The notes beneath the pieces were generated by a model that did not search any database, had not been told where the DNA came from, and saw only the letters and a program-made list of their open reading frames with translations. From CALXXL01 sp034926605 (lineage in GTDB: Bacteria; Verrucomicrobiota; Lentisphaeria; Victivallales; Victivallaceae): a DNA stretch of 64,000 bases. A program made the translations under genes and the position numbers. Of this stretch, positions 16,910 to 27,993 are shown piece after piece; within the stretch, counting starts at the first letter, position 1, and each line of letters begins with the position of its first letter. The stretch spans positions 186,001 to 250,000 of the forward strand of contig JAYFQV010000002.1 of the NCBI GenBank assembly GCA_034926605.1, read 5' to 3'.

Positions 16910-18289
16910 ATGTTTGCCGCGTTTTTGAACATCGTCAAGATCCGGGAGCTGCGTAACCGCCTCCTGTTTACCGCCGGGATCATCGTGCTGGTGCGGGTGG
17001 CCTCGAGTATTCCCTGCCCCGGGGTCAACCCGGTGGCGCTGAAGGGGTTCATGGACTCTCTGGAGGCTTCGGCCGGCGGCAACTTGCTGCAGATGGTCAA
17101 CCTGTTTTCCGGCGGCGCCCTGGAGAAATTCGCACTGGCGGCGCTTGGTGTGATGCCGTACATTTCAGCATCGATCATCATGCAGCTGCTGGGGCCGGTG
17201 TTCCCGGCGCTTGAAAAGCTTCAGCGCGAAGGCGAGGCCGGACGCGGCAAAATCAACCAGTATACCCGCTATCTAACCATTCTGATTTGCATTATCCAAG
17301 GATTCATGACCGCGTATGCGATCGTCAATCCTTCCAGTGTCTTTTCGGTCAGCGAGAGCATGCCGCTTTACATCGGCAGTCCTGTCGTGTTCATGTTTAT
17401 GACGGTTATGGTGCTCACGGCCACCACCATGATGTTCATGTGGCTGGGCGAGCAGATCACCGAGCGCGGCATCGGCAATGGCGTTTCGATCATCATTACC
17501 ATCGGCATCATCGCACGTCTGCCGCAGGCGGTCAATGAGTTGATTTCCATGACCATCAATGGCGTTACCATCAGCGGCCAGTCGTTCCGCGTGGTGCATC
17601 TGCTTATTCTGGTGATTCTGTTCGTGGCGGTCACGGCGCTGACCATAATGCTGACTCAGGGCTATCGCAAGGTACCGATTCAGATCGCGCGCAAGACCGT
17701 GGGGGCACAGGTTATGGGCGGCACCACCTACATGCCGCTGAAAGTCAACCTTGCCAACGTGATGCCCATCATTTTTGCCGGCGCCATCATGATGATTCCC
17801 GGGCCGGTGTTCGGGTTCATTGCCAGCCGCTGGGAGGGCGGCAGCGGTGTTTTCTACTCGCTCGCCAGAATGTTCGGTTCCCATAACGACTGGCCGTATA
17901 TGACGCTTTATGCCATCCTGATCATGGTTTTCAGTTTCTTCTGGGTTGCCAACGTGTTCAATCCGATTCAGATTGCCGACAATTTGAAGCGCGAAGGCGC
18001 CTATATTCCCGGCATTCCGCCGGGGAAACCCACTTCTGACTATCTCGACAGCACCATGACCAAGGTCACACTTGGCGGTGCGGTTTTCCTGACCGCGCTG
18101 GCGCTGTTTCCGTCCATTCTCACCGCCAATTTTGGGGTTCCCTACATGGTATCCAGCTTTTTCGGCGGCACCAGCGTGCTGATTATGGTCGGCGTGGTGC
18201 TTGAGACCATGACCCAGCTCGAATCCCATCTGACCATGCGCAACTACGAGGGCTTCCTTAAGAGCGGCCGGTTGCGCGGTCGCCGGTAA
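16910..18289 (+). CDS. secY: Protein translocase channel subunit SecY
   Basis: 459 aa with ten transmembrane helices, the pore through which Sec substrates cross or enter the inner membrane. Landmarks are FTAGIIVLVRVASSIPCPGV in helix 1, GVMPYISASIIMQLL, and TERGIGNGVSIIITIGI in the helix 4-5 area. Cytoplasmic loop GYRKVPIQIARK provides the ribosome/SecA contact. It is separated from rplO by 143 nt containing a structured element. The genes that usually follow (adk, map, infA, rpsM, rpsK, rpoA) are not here; cmk comes next. Confidence 0.96.
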   Translation: MFAAFLNIVKIRELRNRLLFTAGIIVLVRVASSIPCPGVNPVALKGFMDSLEASAGGNLLQMVNLFSGGALEKFALAALGVMPYISASIIMQLLGPVFPALEKLQREGEAGRGKINQYTRYLTILICIIQGFMTAYAIVNPSSVFSVSESMPLYIGSPVVFMFMTVMVLTATTMMFMWLGEQITERGIGNGVSIIITIGIIARLPQAVNELISMTINGVTISGQSFRVVHLLILVILFVAVTALTIMLTQGYRKVPIQIARKTVGAQVMGGTTYMPLKVNLANVMPIIFAGAIMMIPGPVFGFIASRWEGGSGVFYSLARMFGSHNDWPYMTLYAILIMVFSFFWVANVFNPIQIADNLKREGAYIPGIPPGKPTSDYLDSTMTKVTLGGAVFLTALALFPSILTANFGVPYMVSSFFGGTSVLIMVGVVLETMTQLESHLTMRNYEGFLKSGRLRGRR

Positions 18290-18303
18290 CGGAGGTGCGG
18301 GCG

Positions 18304-19374
18304 ATGAACCGCGGATGTGCCGGAGCGCGTTCTACGAAATCGCGGGTGATCGCGATAGACGGTCCGGCCGGATCGGGCAAGAGCTCGGTGGCGGCGGCGA
18401 TCGCGGCCAGGTTGCGGATACCCTATATCTCCACGGGCGCGATGTATCGGGCGCTCGCATGGGCGGCCGGTGCACCATCGGAAATTTCCGAATCCGAGAT
18501 GGCGCAGGTGCTTGAGCGCACCAAACTTGGAATGGTGCCCGGTGGGGTTGGATTTGAAGTGGAGGTCAACGGGACTTGCCCGGGTGAAAAACTCCGTGAG
18601 CCAGCGGTTTCCAATCTGTCCAGTAAAATATCGGCGTTCGGCGTGGTCAGGGAGTATCTCAAGACGTTCCAGCAGTCCTTGGCGTCATGCGGCTATATTG
18701 TGATGGAGGGCCGGGACATCGGCACCGAGATATTTCCGGACGCCGTGGTAAAGATTTTTCTTACCGCCAGTTGCGAAGCCCGTGCGAAGCGCCGGGTGGC
18801 CCAGGAAGGCGGTGATCTTGCCGTGGTGACGGCGGCGATCCGCGAGCGCGACTTTCGCGACACCACTCGGGCGCTTGCGCCGTTGCGTCCGGCCGTCGAC
18901 GCGGTGGTTTTCGATTCCAGCAACTGTTCTTTCGACGAAACCGTGGCTGCAATTTTTGATCTTGTTACGGTACACCGCACCCCATATCGCGTTTCTTACG
19001 GAGACACCGACCAGATGGGCGTGGTTTATTACGCCAACTATCTTGAGTTTTTCGAGCGCGGGCGTACCGAAATGCTGCGCTCGGTGGGGCTGACCTATCG
19101 CGAACTGGAGACGATGGGCGCGTTTCTGCCGGTGTCCGAAGCGCGCTGCCGCTACCATCGCAGCGCCAAGTATGACGATCTGCTGGCGGTGAGAACATGG
19201 ATCATATCGGCGCGCGGTGCGCGGCTGGTGATTGGCAGCGAAGTGCGGCGCGGCGAAGAGTTGCTGGTTTCCGGAGAAGTTACCCTGGGGTGTCTCGATT
19301 CCACCGGACGACCGCGCCGATTGCCGCATGAATTGGTTGAAAGCTGTGCAATATATATAAAACCGGAGGCGTGA
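18304..19374 (+). CDS. cmk: Fusion of cytidylate kinase and a hotdog acyl-CoA thioesterase (YbgC-like)
   Basis: 356 aa. Residues about 14-225 are a CMP kinase: P-loop DGPAGSGKSS, YISTGAMYRALAW, and VMEGRDIGTEIFPDA with the catalytic Arg region. From about residue 226 a second domain begins, with YGDTDQMGVVYYANYLEFFE, the Asp-containing signature of the 4-hydroxybenzoyl-CoA/YbgC thioesterase family. There is one open frame with no stop between the domains. SD GGAGG lies 8 nt before the ATG at 18304; the GTG at 18295 overlaps the SD and is less likely. The fusion would place nucleotide phosphorylation and acyl thioester hydrolysis in one chain. Any functional link is unknown. Confidence 0.88.
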   Translation: MNRGCAGARSTKSRVIAIDGPAGSGKSSVAAAIAARLRIPYISTGAMYRALAWAAGAPSEISESEMAQVLERTKLGMVPGGVGFEVEVNGTCPGEKLREPAVSNLSSKISAFGVVREYLKTFQQSLASCGYIVMEGRDIGTEIFPDAVVKIFLTASCEARAKRRVAQEGGDLAVVTAAIRERDFRDTTRALAPLRPAVDAVVFDSSNCSFDETVAAIFDLVTVHRTPYRVSYGDTDQMGVVYYANYLEFFERGRTEMLRSVGLTYRELETMGAFLPVSEARCRYHRSAKYDDLLAVRTWIISARGARLVIGSEVRRGEELLVSGEVTLGCLDSTGRPRRLPHELVESCAIYIKPEA

Positions 19375-19376
19375 AA

Positions 19377-20390
19377 ATGGCGTTTGTTGACCCGGCCAAG
19401 CTGTATCCTCTGTTGTTTTCCCCGATTTACCAAACCCGCATGTGGGGCGGTTCGCTGCTCACCGAAAAACTCGGACGCACCGTGTCGAACGCGGCGCTGC
19501 CGATAGGCGAGTCCTGGGAGGTGGTTGACCGCGATGCGACTCAGAGCATGGTTCGCAGCGGGGCATTGGCCGGCAACACGCTGGGCCGTCTGGTTGAATA
19601 TTACGGCAAGTTGCTTATGGGCAACAAATGGATCGGGCGCGGCCGGTTTCCGCTGATCGTCAAACTGCTGGATGCCGGGCAGCGGTTGAGCTTGCAGGTT
19701 CATCCGGACGAGGCCTACTGCCGCGCCAATCCCGGTGCCGAGCCTAAATCCGAAATGTGGTATGTGATCTCTCATCGCGAAGGCGCCAAGATCATGGCCG
19801 GGCTGAGTCCGCGGGCCACGCGGCAGCAGTTGCTGGGGCAGCTGGGCTCGATGGAGGTGGAGAACTGCCTCCAAAATTATCCGAGTTTCGACGGCGACGC
19901 CTATTTTATCCCCTCCGGCACGCTTCACGCGCTGGGCGAGGGCAATCTGGTGCTTGAAGTTCAGCAGAATTCCGACAGTACATTCCGGCTGAGCGACTGG
20001 GGGCGGGTCGGGACAGACGGTCAGCCGCGTGAACTGCATGTGACCGAGGCGCTGGAATCGATAAACTTTATGAACCGCTCCACCACCCGTATTCCCGGGG
20101 TGGTCGATGTTGCCGAACGCAACCGCAAGTTCACTCTGGTAAACATGTGCCGCAATTTTTCCTGCGATGTGCTGAAATTGCGTAATTTGTGGCGGGATGA
20201 CACCGTGGGTGCATCGTTCCATCTGCTTACCGCGATAAACAACCCGATCAAGGTCGGCCGCCACTCCGAAAGCGAGGCGATGGTGGAAGTCGCCCCCGGC
20301 GACACCGCTCTGGTTCCGGCCTGCTTCGGCAGCTATTTCATTGTTCCTCAGCGTGCCGGGACCACCGATGTGGTCCGCACCACCTTGTAA
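19377..20390 (+). CDS. manA: Class I mannose-6-phosphate isomerase
   Basis: 337 aa, short bacterial form. It interconverts mannose-6-phosphate and fructose-6-phosphate. FSPIYQTRMWGG and GESWEVVD open the protein; LQVHPDEAY, the SEMWYVI metal-ligand segment and the YFIPSGTLHALGEG region carry the zinc site and active site. GGAGG at 19365-19369 favours the ATG at 19377 over the GTG at 19371. It starts 2 nt after the cmk fusion stop and is probably in the same operon. Confidence 0.9.
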   Translation: MAFVDPAKLYPLLFSPIYQTRMWGGSLLTEKLGRTVSNAALPIGESWEVVDRDATQSMVRSGALAGNTLGRLVEYYGKLLMGNKWIGRGRFPLIVKLLDAGQRLSLQVHPDEAYCRANPGAEPKSEMWYVISHREGAKIMAGLSPRATRQQLLGQLGSMEVENCLQNYPSFDGDAYFIPSGTLHALGEGNLVLEVQQNSDSTFRLSDWGRVGTDGQPRELHVTEALESINFMNRSTTRIPGVVDVAERNRKFTLVNMCRNFSCDVLKLRNLWRDDTVGASFHLLTAINNPIKVGRHSESEAMVEVAPGDTALVPACFGSYFIVPQRAGTTDVVRTTL

Positions 20391-20410
20391 TATTCAAATC
20401 AGGATTCATC

Positions 20411-22195
20411 ATGTTCAAATTTCTCGACGATCTCACCAGTGGACTTTTGCAAAAATTTCCGGCGGCCGCCGCGCCCGCCGGCTGGCGTGTCAGCGCCGAG
20501 CGCTGCCCCGAGAATATGGCTGGAGAGCTGACGGTCAACGCGTTCAAGTTTGCCCGCATTATTAAGGTTGCTCCCGATCAGGCGGCGGCGGCGACGGCCG
20601 AGATTCTGGCCGCGCATCCGGATGTGGCCGCCGTCGAGACGGTAAAGGCGTTTGTCAACGTGACGTTGAAATCCGGGGCGTTGTTTCGCGATACGCTAAG
20701 TGATGTCCCCGGCTTGTTTGCGGCGGGGCGTACCGCTTCCCCACGGCGCTATCTTATCGAATACTCCGCTCCCAATACCAACAAGCCGCAGCACCTGGGC
20801 CATGTGCGCAACAACACGCTGGGCATGTCGGTTGCGTCGATGCTGAAGCGGGTCGGGAATGAGGTGATTCAGGTCAACCTGGTCAACGACCGCGGTATCC
20901 ATATCTGCAAATCCATGATCGCCTATCAGCGCTTCGGCAACGCAGTTACGCCGGAATCGGTGGGGAAGAAAGGCGACCATCTGGTCGGCGACTTCTATGT
21001 GAAGTATAATGCCGCTCTTTCCGAAGAACTTGCCGAGATGCGCGCCGGGCACCCCGAATGGACGGAGAAGTCCGACGAGGAGTTGTTTCTGGAAACCGGG
21101 ATCGGCCGCGCCGCACAGCAGATGCTTCAGGACTGGGAGGCGGGCAAGCCGGAGGTGATCGAGCTCTGGAAGATGATGAACGGCTGGGTGTTCGACGGCT
21201 TCGCCGAAACCTACCGTACGATGGGGATCGAATTCGACCGGACTTATCTTGAAAGCCAGACTTATCTGTTGGGCAAGGATATTGTAAAGCAGGGACTGGA
21301 CTCCGGCGCGTTCACCCGGCGCGACGACGGCGCGGTGGTCTGTGACCTCGGGCCGAAACTTGGCGTCAAGGTGCTTCTGCGCGCCGACGGCACCAGCGTC
21401 TATATAACGCAGGATTTGGGTACAACGCTCAAGAAATATGCCGACTACCAGCCGGACTCGATGATCTGGGTGGTGGGCGATGAGCAGATATGGCACTTTC
21501 AGGTGCTGTTCGCTTTGCTGAAAAAGCTCGGCTGCGCCTGGGCGGACAAGCTTCATCACCTAGCTTACGGCATGGTCAACCTGCCGACTGGCAGGATGAA
21601 AAGCCGCGAAGGCACGGTGGTGGATGCGGATAATTTGTTCGAGGAGATGACCGAACTGGCGTTGGCCGCCTGCCGCGAGCGCAACACCGACGGTATTGCC
21701 GACGACGAGCTTCTGGCTCGTGCCCGCGTCATTGCGATGGGCGCGTTGAAGTTCATGCTGCTTAAGTTCAATCCCAAAACCACGATCATGTTCGACCCCG
21801 CCGCTTCGATACGGTTCGAGGGCGACACCGGTCCTTACGTCCAGTACGCCTGCGCCCGTATCGGTTCGATTTTGCGCAAGGCCGGCGATCCCGATACCTC
21901 CGGTGCCGACTGGTCGCTTCTGGAGACTGCCGAGGAAAAGAATCTTGCGCTGTGGGCGGCATTCTATTCGGCGGTGCTGGAACAGGCGGCCGAGCGGCTG
22001 GACTGCTCCGGGTTGGTGGAATATCTGCTCAACGTGGCCAAGGCGTTCAATCAGTTCTATCGCGAGTGTCCGGTGTTGTCCGACGGCGTTCCGCCGGAGC
22101 TTCGCAAGGCGCGCCTTGCTTTGGCGAAGTCGGTTCGTGCGCTGCTTGAGGACGGTCTTCATACTCTGACCATCGACGTGCCCGACGCGATGTAG
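20411..22195 (+). CDS. argS: Arginyl-tRNA synthetase
   Basis: 594 aa class I synthetase. An N-terminal ArgS-specific domain recognises the tRNA D-loop; the HIGH motif is HLGH in SAPNTNKPQHLGHVRNN near residue 120. MKSREGTVVD occupies the KMSK position, and the C-terminal DALR anticodon-binding domain begins around residue 475. Single essential gene, 20 nt after manA. The stop lies 19 nt from the convergent cca stop; a short AACCG/CGGTT hairpin covers this junction. Confidence 0.96.
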   Translation: MFKFLDDLTSGLLQKFPAAAAPAGWRVSAERCPENMAGELTVNAFKFARIIKVAPDQAAAATAEILAAHPDVAAVETVKAFVNVTLKSGALFRDTLSDVPGLFAAGRTASPRRYLIEYSAPNTNKPQHLGHVRNNTLGMSVASMLKRVGNEVIQVNLVNDRGIHICKSMIAYQRFGNAVTPESVGKKGDHLVGDFYVKYNAALSEELAEMRAGHPEWTEKSDEELFLETGIGRAAQQMLQDWEAGKPEVIELWKMMNGWVFDGFAETYRTMGIEFDRTYLESQTYLLGKDIVKQGLDSGAFTRRDDGAVVCDLGPKLGVKVLLRADGTSVYITQDLGTTLKKYADYQPDSMIWVVGDEQIWHFQVLFALLKKLGCAWADKLHHLAYGMVNLPTGRMKSREGTVVDADNLFEEMTELALAACRERNTDGIADDELLARARVIAMGALKFMLLKFNPKTTIMFDPAASIRFEGDTGPYVQYACARIGSILRKAGDPDTSGADWSLLETAEEKNLALWAAFYSAVLEQAAERLDCSGLVEYLLNVAKAFNQFYRECPVLSDGVPPELRKARLALAKSVRALLEDGLHTLTIDVPDAM

Positions 22196-22214
22196 AACCG
22201 CGGGCTTCCGACGG

Positions 22215-23591
22215 TTAACCCAGCAGTTTCTCCAAGTATTCGAGGCCGGACGGCAGATCGTCGAATTCGCCGTCCAGTTGAGCCTCGAAACATCGCGAGG
22301 TAATTTTGCCGACCTCGGGGCCGGGTTTTACTCCCATTGCCAGCACATGGCGCCCCAGTATCAGCGGCTTGGGTGCGGCGGCGGCGACCTCCAGGGCGTT
22401 TGCCCGTTCCAGGAACCAATCGATCGGTGGCTTGTCGGGTGGCGTCGGAGCACGTCCGGCGGAGTCGGCATAAGCCACTTTTGCCAGCAGATCCAGTCGC
22501 TTTACCTTGACCGCCAGCCGCCGCATGGCGCGGTCGGAGGCATGTTCGTAGAAGAACGTGTACGGCCGAAGGTGGTTTTCAACCAGCGGCAGCACCGCCG
22601 GTGTCAACGCCGTGTCGCGCCACAGCCGTGCGATGAACGCCCGGGTAGGCGGGCCGCCGGTCACTTCGTGGTTGCGGCTGGTTATGCGGCCGTCCGGTTC
22701 GTGCTCGGTTACTTCCGGCTTGCCGAAATCGTGGCAGAGCACCGCCAGCATGAAAACGAGATCGTCGGCATCGTTGCCCGACCTCATTCCGGCGGCCGCG
22801 TCCAGGCACAGCAGCGTGTGTGTCCAAACGTCGCCTTCCGGATGCCACAGGTGGTATTGCGGGCAGCCGACCATCGCGTCGAGTTCCGGATAATACTTCA
22901 GCCAGCCGGTTTCGCGCAGGAATTCCAGCCCGGCCGAGGGTTTGACCCCTTTCAGCAGCAGCTTTTTCCACTCTTCCCCCAGCCGCTCAACCGCAAGGCC
23001 CTCCGGGGTCATTTCGCGGCAGGCGCCGATCAGTTCCGGAGCGGGAGCATAGCCGAACCGGGCGATGAACTGCATGCCGCGCAACACCCGCAGCGGGTCT
23101 TCGGAAAAATGCCCGGAAACCGGGCGAATCACTTTTTTTTCAAGGTCTGACATGCCGCCGTGCGGGTCTACCAGCCGATTTTCGGCAAGGTTGAACATAA
23201 TTGCGTTGACGGTGAAGTCGCGACGGGCGGCGGCTTCGGCAACTGTCAGTGTGGGGTCGAAGTCCACCATGAATCCGCGATGCCCCTGCCCGGTCTTGTT
23301 TTCTCGACGGGGCAGCGACACGTCAACCTCCACGCCGGAAAGTTTTATCACGCCGAAACTCGAGCCTACCAGGTTGAGTTTGAAATGCGCCGCCAGCAGC
23401 TTGGTCAACGTATCAGCCGCCAGGCCGTGGACTTCAATGTCGAGGTCGTGCGGAGCGATTCCGGACAGATAGTCGCGAACACAGCCTCCGACCAGATAGG
23501 CGGTTCCGCCGGCCTTTGCCGCCAGCTCGGCAATCAGTCCGGCGGCTTCGGCCGCCTTGCGGTCGGCAACGGCGGAAAGCAGGTCAGGCAT
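22215..23591 (-). CDS. cca: CCA tRNA nucleotidyltransferase / polynucleotide adenylyltransferase family
   Basis: 458 aa class II nucleotidyltransferase. LVGGCVRDYLSG and HDLDIEVHG carry the GG and DxD catalytic motifs, and RRDFTVNAIMFN and VDPHGG follow. The C-terminal half has an HD domain (CHDFGKPEVTE). It adds or repairs the 3' CCA of tRNA; some relatives only add A or CC, and this cannot be settled by eye. The start overlaps the upstream Nudix gene by 8 nt. Confidence 0.9.
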   Translation of the reverse strand: MPDLLSAVADRKAAEAAGLIAELAAKAGGTAYLVGGCVRDYLSGIAPHDLDIEVHGLAADTLTKLLAAHFKLNLVGSSFGVIKLSGVEVDVSLPRRENKTGQGHRGFMVDFDPTLTVAEAAARRDFTVNAIMFNLAENRLVDPHGGMSDLEKKVIRPVSGHFSEDPLRVLRGMQFIARFGYAPAPELIGACREMTPEGLAVERLGEEWKKLLLKGVKPSAGLEFLRETGWLKYYPELDAMVGCPQYHLWHPEGDVWTHTLLCLDAAAGMRSGNDADDLVFMLAVLCHDFGKPEVTEHEPDGRITSRNHEVTGGPPTRAFIARLWRDTALTPAVLPLVENHLRPYTFFYEHASDRAMRRLAVKVKRLDLLAKVAYADSAGRAPTPPDKPPIDWFLERANALEVAAAAPKPLILGRHVLAMGVKPGPEVGKITSRCFEAQLDGEFDDLPSGLEYLEKLLG

Positions 23592-24156
23592 GGAAAAATT
23601 CCTGCGCCATCATGAAGGTAAGCAGTTTTGAATCGATGCCGTCGCCATCGGCGGAACGGGCTTTTATGAAGTCGCGCAGCGCGGCGATCTCAATGGCGAA
23701 CAGCTCGATGTTCTCGTTGAGTTCCTGCCGCGGCGTCGGCGGTTCGGGGTATTCGAAATCGTTGATCTCGACAATCGCGATGCTGGTGGCTTCGCCGCTC
23801 ATTCCGGCCGAGGAATAGGCGGGGCTGCTGCAGAACGAAAGCAGTCCGGCATATCCGGTCTCTTCCAGCAACTCGCGGCGCGCGGTCTCCTCCGGCGTCT
23901 CGCCGGGATCGATGATTCCGGCCGGAAACTCCAGCACATAGCGGTTGGCCGGCGGCCGAAACTGCCGGGTTATCAGCACCCGGTTGGAGGGCATCAGATG
24001 GGCGATGATCATCGCCGCGCCCGGAGTGTTGACTCGTTCGGCGGTCTCCCACACGCGGGACCGCGATTTTTCATCGATGAAGGTGATCTTGTCCAAATGT
24101 AAAAATTTTCCGGTGCAAAGGGTTTCGCGCCCGGTAATGATAACGCTTTTTGTCAT
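23584..24156 (-). CDS. Nudix hydrolase, ADP-ribose pyrophosphatase-like
   Basis: 190 aa. The Nudix box is GETPEETARRELLEETGYAG, which fits Gx5Ex7REUxEExGU. The preceding FPAGIIDPGE and overall length resemble ADP-ribose/NUDT5-type enzymes that clear nucleoside diphosphate sugars. It precedes and overlaps cca, so the two form a small operon. No clear SD precedes the ATG. Exact substrate is unknown. Confidence 0.85.
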   Translation of the reverse strand: MTKSVIITGRETLCTGKFLHLDKITFIDEKSRSRVWETAERVNTPGAAMIIAHLMPSNRVLITRQFRPPANRYVLEFPAGIIDPGETPEETARRELLEETGYAGLLSFCSSPAYSSAGMSGEATSIAIVEINDFEYPEPPTPRQELNENIELFAIEIAALRDFIKARSADGDGIDSKLLTFMMAQEFFHA

Positions 24157-24172
24157 TTTTATTCCAAATAAT

Positions 24173-24200
24173 TTGATTTTTGCATTTTACGTGCTACAAT
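24173..24200 (+). promoter_or_regulatory. Promoter of the coaE-rho-ftsB unit
   Basis: -35 TTGATT (24173-24178), 16-nt spacer, -10 TACAAT (24195-24200). It leaves an 80-nt leader before coaE. The leader holds no structure that I could recognise. Confidence 0.5.
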
Positions 24201-24288
24201 ATACACAACGGCAGTTCGCCGTGCAAACAGAATCCCCGCAAAAACGTCTGATTTTTGACGATAGGAAAAAGTATCTCCGTCGCATACC

Positions 24289-24864
24289 ATGCGCAATGCA
24301 ACACTTGACATCGCGATCACCGGTGGCGTCGGTTGCGGAAAAAGCACCGCAGCCGGTTGGTTCATCGAAAATGGATTCCCGGTCATAGACGCCGATGATG
24401 TCTGCCATCGGGCGCTGGAAGAACCGGCGATAAGGAGCGCCGTGACCGGAAGATGGGGGAAATCCATACTGGGGCCGGATGGCCGGGTTGACCGTGCGCT
24501 GGTGGCGGAAACGGTGTTTGAAAATCCGAAAGAGCTTGAATTTTTGAATGGGCTGCTGCATCGGCGCGTACGCGGGGAGATTGCTGCACTGCTCGCCGGA
24601 AAATTCGACGGTGACGCCATCCCCAGGGCGCGGTTCGCCGAAATTCCGCTGCTTTACGAAACCGGGATGGAGACGCTGTTTGACGCCGTAATCTGCGTGT
24701 GGGCTCCGGAATCTTACAGTCCGCGGATCGCAGCCCGCGCAAAGCATCAGATGAACATTAATGAAAAACTTGAGCGCGCCGATTATGCGCTGATAAATTA
24801 CGGCAGCCCCGAGCGGCTGTTCGAACAGTGCCGGGAACTGGCGCGCCGGTTGCAAATAATATGA
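24289..24864 (+). CDS. coaE: Dephospho-CoA kinase
   Basis: 191 aa. It phosphorylates the ribose 3'-OH of dephospho-CoA, the last step of CoA synthesis. P-loop GGVGCGKST near residue 12, DADDVCHRALEEP, and a closing helix. Length is normal. The ATG has no nearby SD. rho follows 26 nt later. Confidence 0.92.
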   Translation: MRNATLDIAITGGVGCGKSTAAGWFIENGFPVIDADDVCHRALEEPAIRSAVTGRWGKSILGPDGRVDRALVAETVFENPKELEFLNGLLHRRVRGEIAALLAGKFDGDAIPRARFAEIPLLYETGMETLFDAVICVWAPESYSPRIAARAKHQMNINEKLERADYALINYGSPERLFEQCRELARRLQII

Positions 24865-24890
24865 ATCAATAACCAGGAAAGAGTTATTTT

Positions 24891-26729
<1,839 letters not shown>

Positions 26730-26745
26730 CGGAGGCTGGCGGGCA

Positions 26746-27042
26746 ATGAACAAACTGATCTGGCTGTTTTACGCGATTCTGGTGTTTTTGTTGATTGCGG
26801 GTGCGGTGATTCTGTTCCCGATCAAGAAACAGTTGAATGACGATGTGCGCGAGAAGGCGCGGCTCGAGCAGCTGCGCGACCAAAAGCGGTCCGAAGTGGC
26901 CGTTGCCGAGGAAGAAGTGGAATTTCTCCAGAGTCCCGAGGGGGTCGAGAAAACCGCGCGCGATAAATACAGCCATAGCCGCGAAGGCGATGTGGTCTAT
27001 GTGGTTCAGGAGGTTCCCGCCGCTTCGTCCGGCCAGCGTTGA
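26746..27042 (+). CDS. FtsB/DivIC-like septum formation initiator
   Basis: 98 aa, one N-terminal transmembrane helix (about residues 5-25) followed by a coiled coil (KKQLNDDVREKARLEQLRDQKRSEV) and a short globular end with SPEGVEKTARDKYSH, the pattern of DivIC/FtsB proteins of the divisome. It follows rho by 16 nt and is closed by a strong terminator. Family is assigned on topology and the PEGVEKxAR-like motif. Confidence 0.75.
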   Translation: MNKLIWLFYAILVFLLIAGAVILFPIKKQLNDDVREKARLEQLRDQKRSEVAVAEEEVEFLQSPEGVEKTARDKYSHSREGDVVYVVQEVPAASSGQR

Positions 27043-27060
27043 ATTTGATACGCGACAAAG

Positions 27061-27092
27061 CCGTCTTCCCCGGTCGGGGAAGGCGGTTTTTT
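27061..27092 (+). terminator. Rho-independent terminator after the coaE-rho-ftsB unit
   Basis: CCGTCTTCCCC (27061-27071), tetraloop GGTC, GGGGAAGGCGG (27076-27086), 11 pairs with one G-U, then six T. Confidence 0.9.
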
Positions 27093-27119
27093 ATTTGTTG
27101 CACGACCGGGCGATGGAAG

Positions 27120-27147
27120 TTGCATTTCTCATCCGCAATGGTATATT
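27120..27147 (+). promoter_or_regulatory. Promoter of the 27.1-30.0 kb gene pair
   Basis: -35 TTGCAT (27120-27125), 16-nt spacer, -10 TATATT (27142-27147). SD GGAGGGG (27158-27164) precedes the ATG at 27169, so the 5' leader is about 15 nt. Confidence 0.65.
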
Positions 27148-27168
27148 ACCCGGAAACGGAGGGGCAAG

Positions 27169-27993
27169 ATGAAGAAAATTTTATTTGTTTTTCTAACGGT
27201 ATTTTATGCGTCGGCGGCGGAGCTGCCTGAAACATGCCCGCTTTGCGGAAAAAGCGGGACTATTCGCCCCATTGTTTACGGGTATCCCGGCCCGGAGATT
27301 ATGTTGAAGGCCGGGGCCGGAGAAATATTGCTCGGCGGCTGTGTGCCGGATGAGGTTTGTCCGTCGTGGCGATGTCTGAATTGCGGCCGGGAAGAGGAAA
27401 AGCCTCTGATTGAACTCTATTGGGTGTCGGACGCAAACGACCAATACGTCGGACGGATTGCCGCGGGCGCCGATCCGGAAGAAATGAAGGCACCGCTGGG
27501 AACCAGGTGGGTTGAAATGGACGGGAGGCCGATGTTGATCAACACGGCCCCGGCCATGACCGTGACCATGCTTGAAAGCGTGCAAGTCTATGAACACCCC
27601 GAGTTCAAGGCGGAAGATTTTTTTGGACCGCGCCCCGCCGATACGGCTCCGCGCAAGATGATAAAAAATTTTGGTATGACGCTTATTCCGGAAGATGCCG
27701 CCGCGTTTGTCGGGCTGACCCGAGCCGGTGGGGGCCGTCGGCTGGCCATATTTGTATTTGGCCGGCCATGGCTGGCCCCGGCGATACGCTGTGTCATAGA
27801 AGATGGTAAAATATGTATTTCCGGCAGCGTCCCGCCGGATGCCGACAGGGTTGCGCAAACACTTGCCGCATATTCCGAGCGTCGTCGTGCGTATCGCGAA
27901 AAATACATGAAAAGCATAAGTGTCGGAGTCGCGGCCGGTTCCGATAAGGCGGATGATGATTCCGAAACAAGCGAGAAGAAAGAAGTAAAATGA
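27169..27993 (+). CDS. Exported protein of unknown function with two CxxC pairs
   Basis: 274 aa. MKKILFVFLTVFYASA is a cleavable signal peptide. Immediately after it is CPLC and, about 35 residues on, CPSWRCLNC, a likely zinc- or metal-binding ribbon. A conserved-looking middle and a C-terminal region with a charged tail (DKADDDSETSEKKEVK) follow. I recognise no catalytic motif. It shares its promoter with the next gene and overlaps it by 4 nt (ATGA), so the two are likely functionally coupled. An exported partner for a cytosolic-looking protein is unexpected. Confidence 0.7.
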   Translation: MKKILFVFLTVFYASAAELPETCPLCGKSGTIRPIVYGYPGPEIMLKAGAGEILLGGCVPDEVCPSWRCLNCGREEEKPLIELYWVSDANDQYVGRIAAGADPEEMKAPLGTRWVEMDGRPMLINTAPAMTVTMLESVQVYEHPEFKAEDFFGPRPADTAPRKMIKNFGMTLIPEDAAAFVGLTRAGGGRRLAIFVFGRPWLAPAIRCVIEDGKICISGSVPPDADRVAQTLAAYSERRRAYREKYMKSISVGVAAGSDKADDDSETSEKKEVK

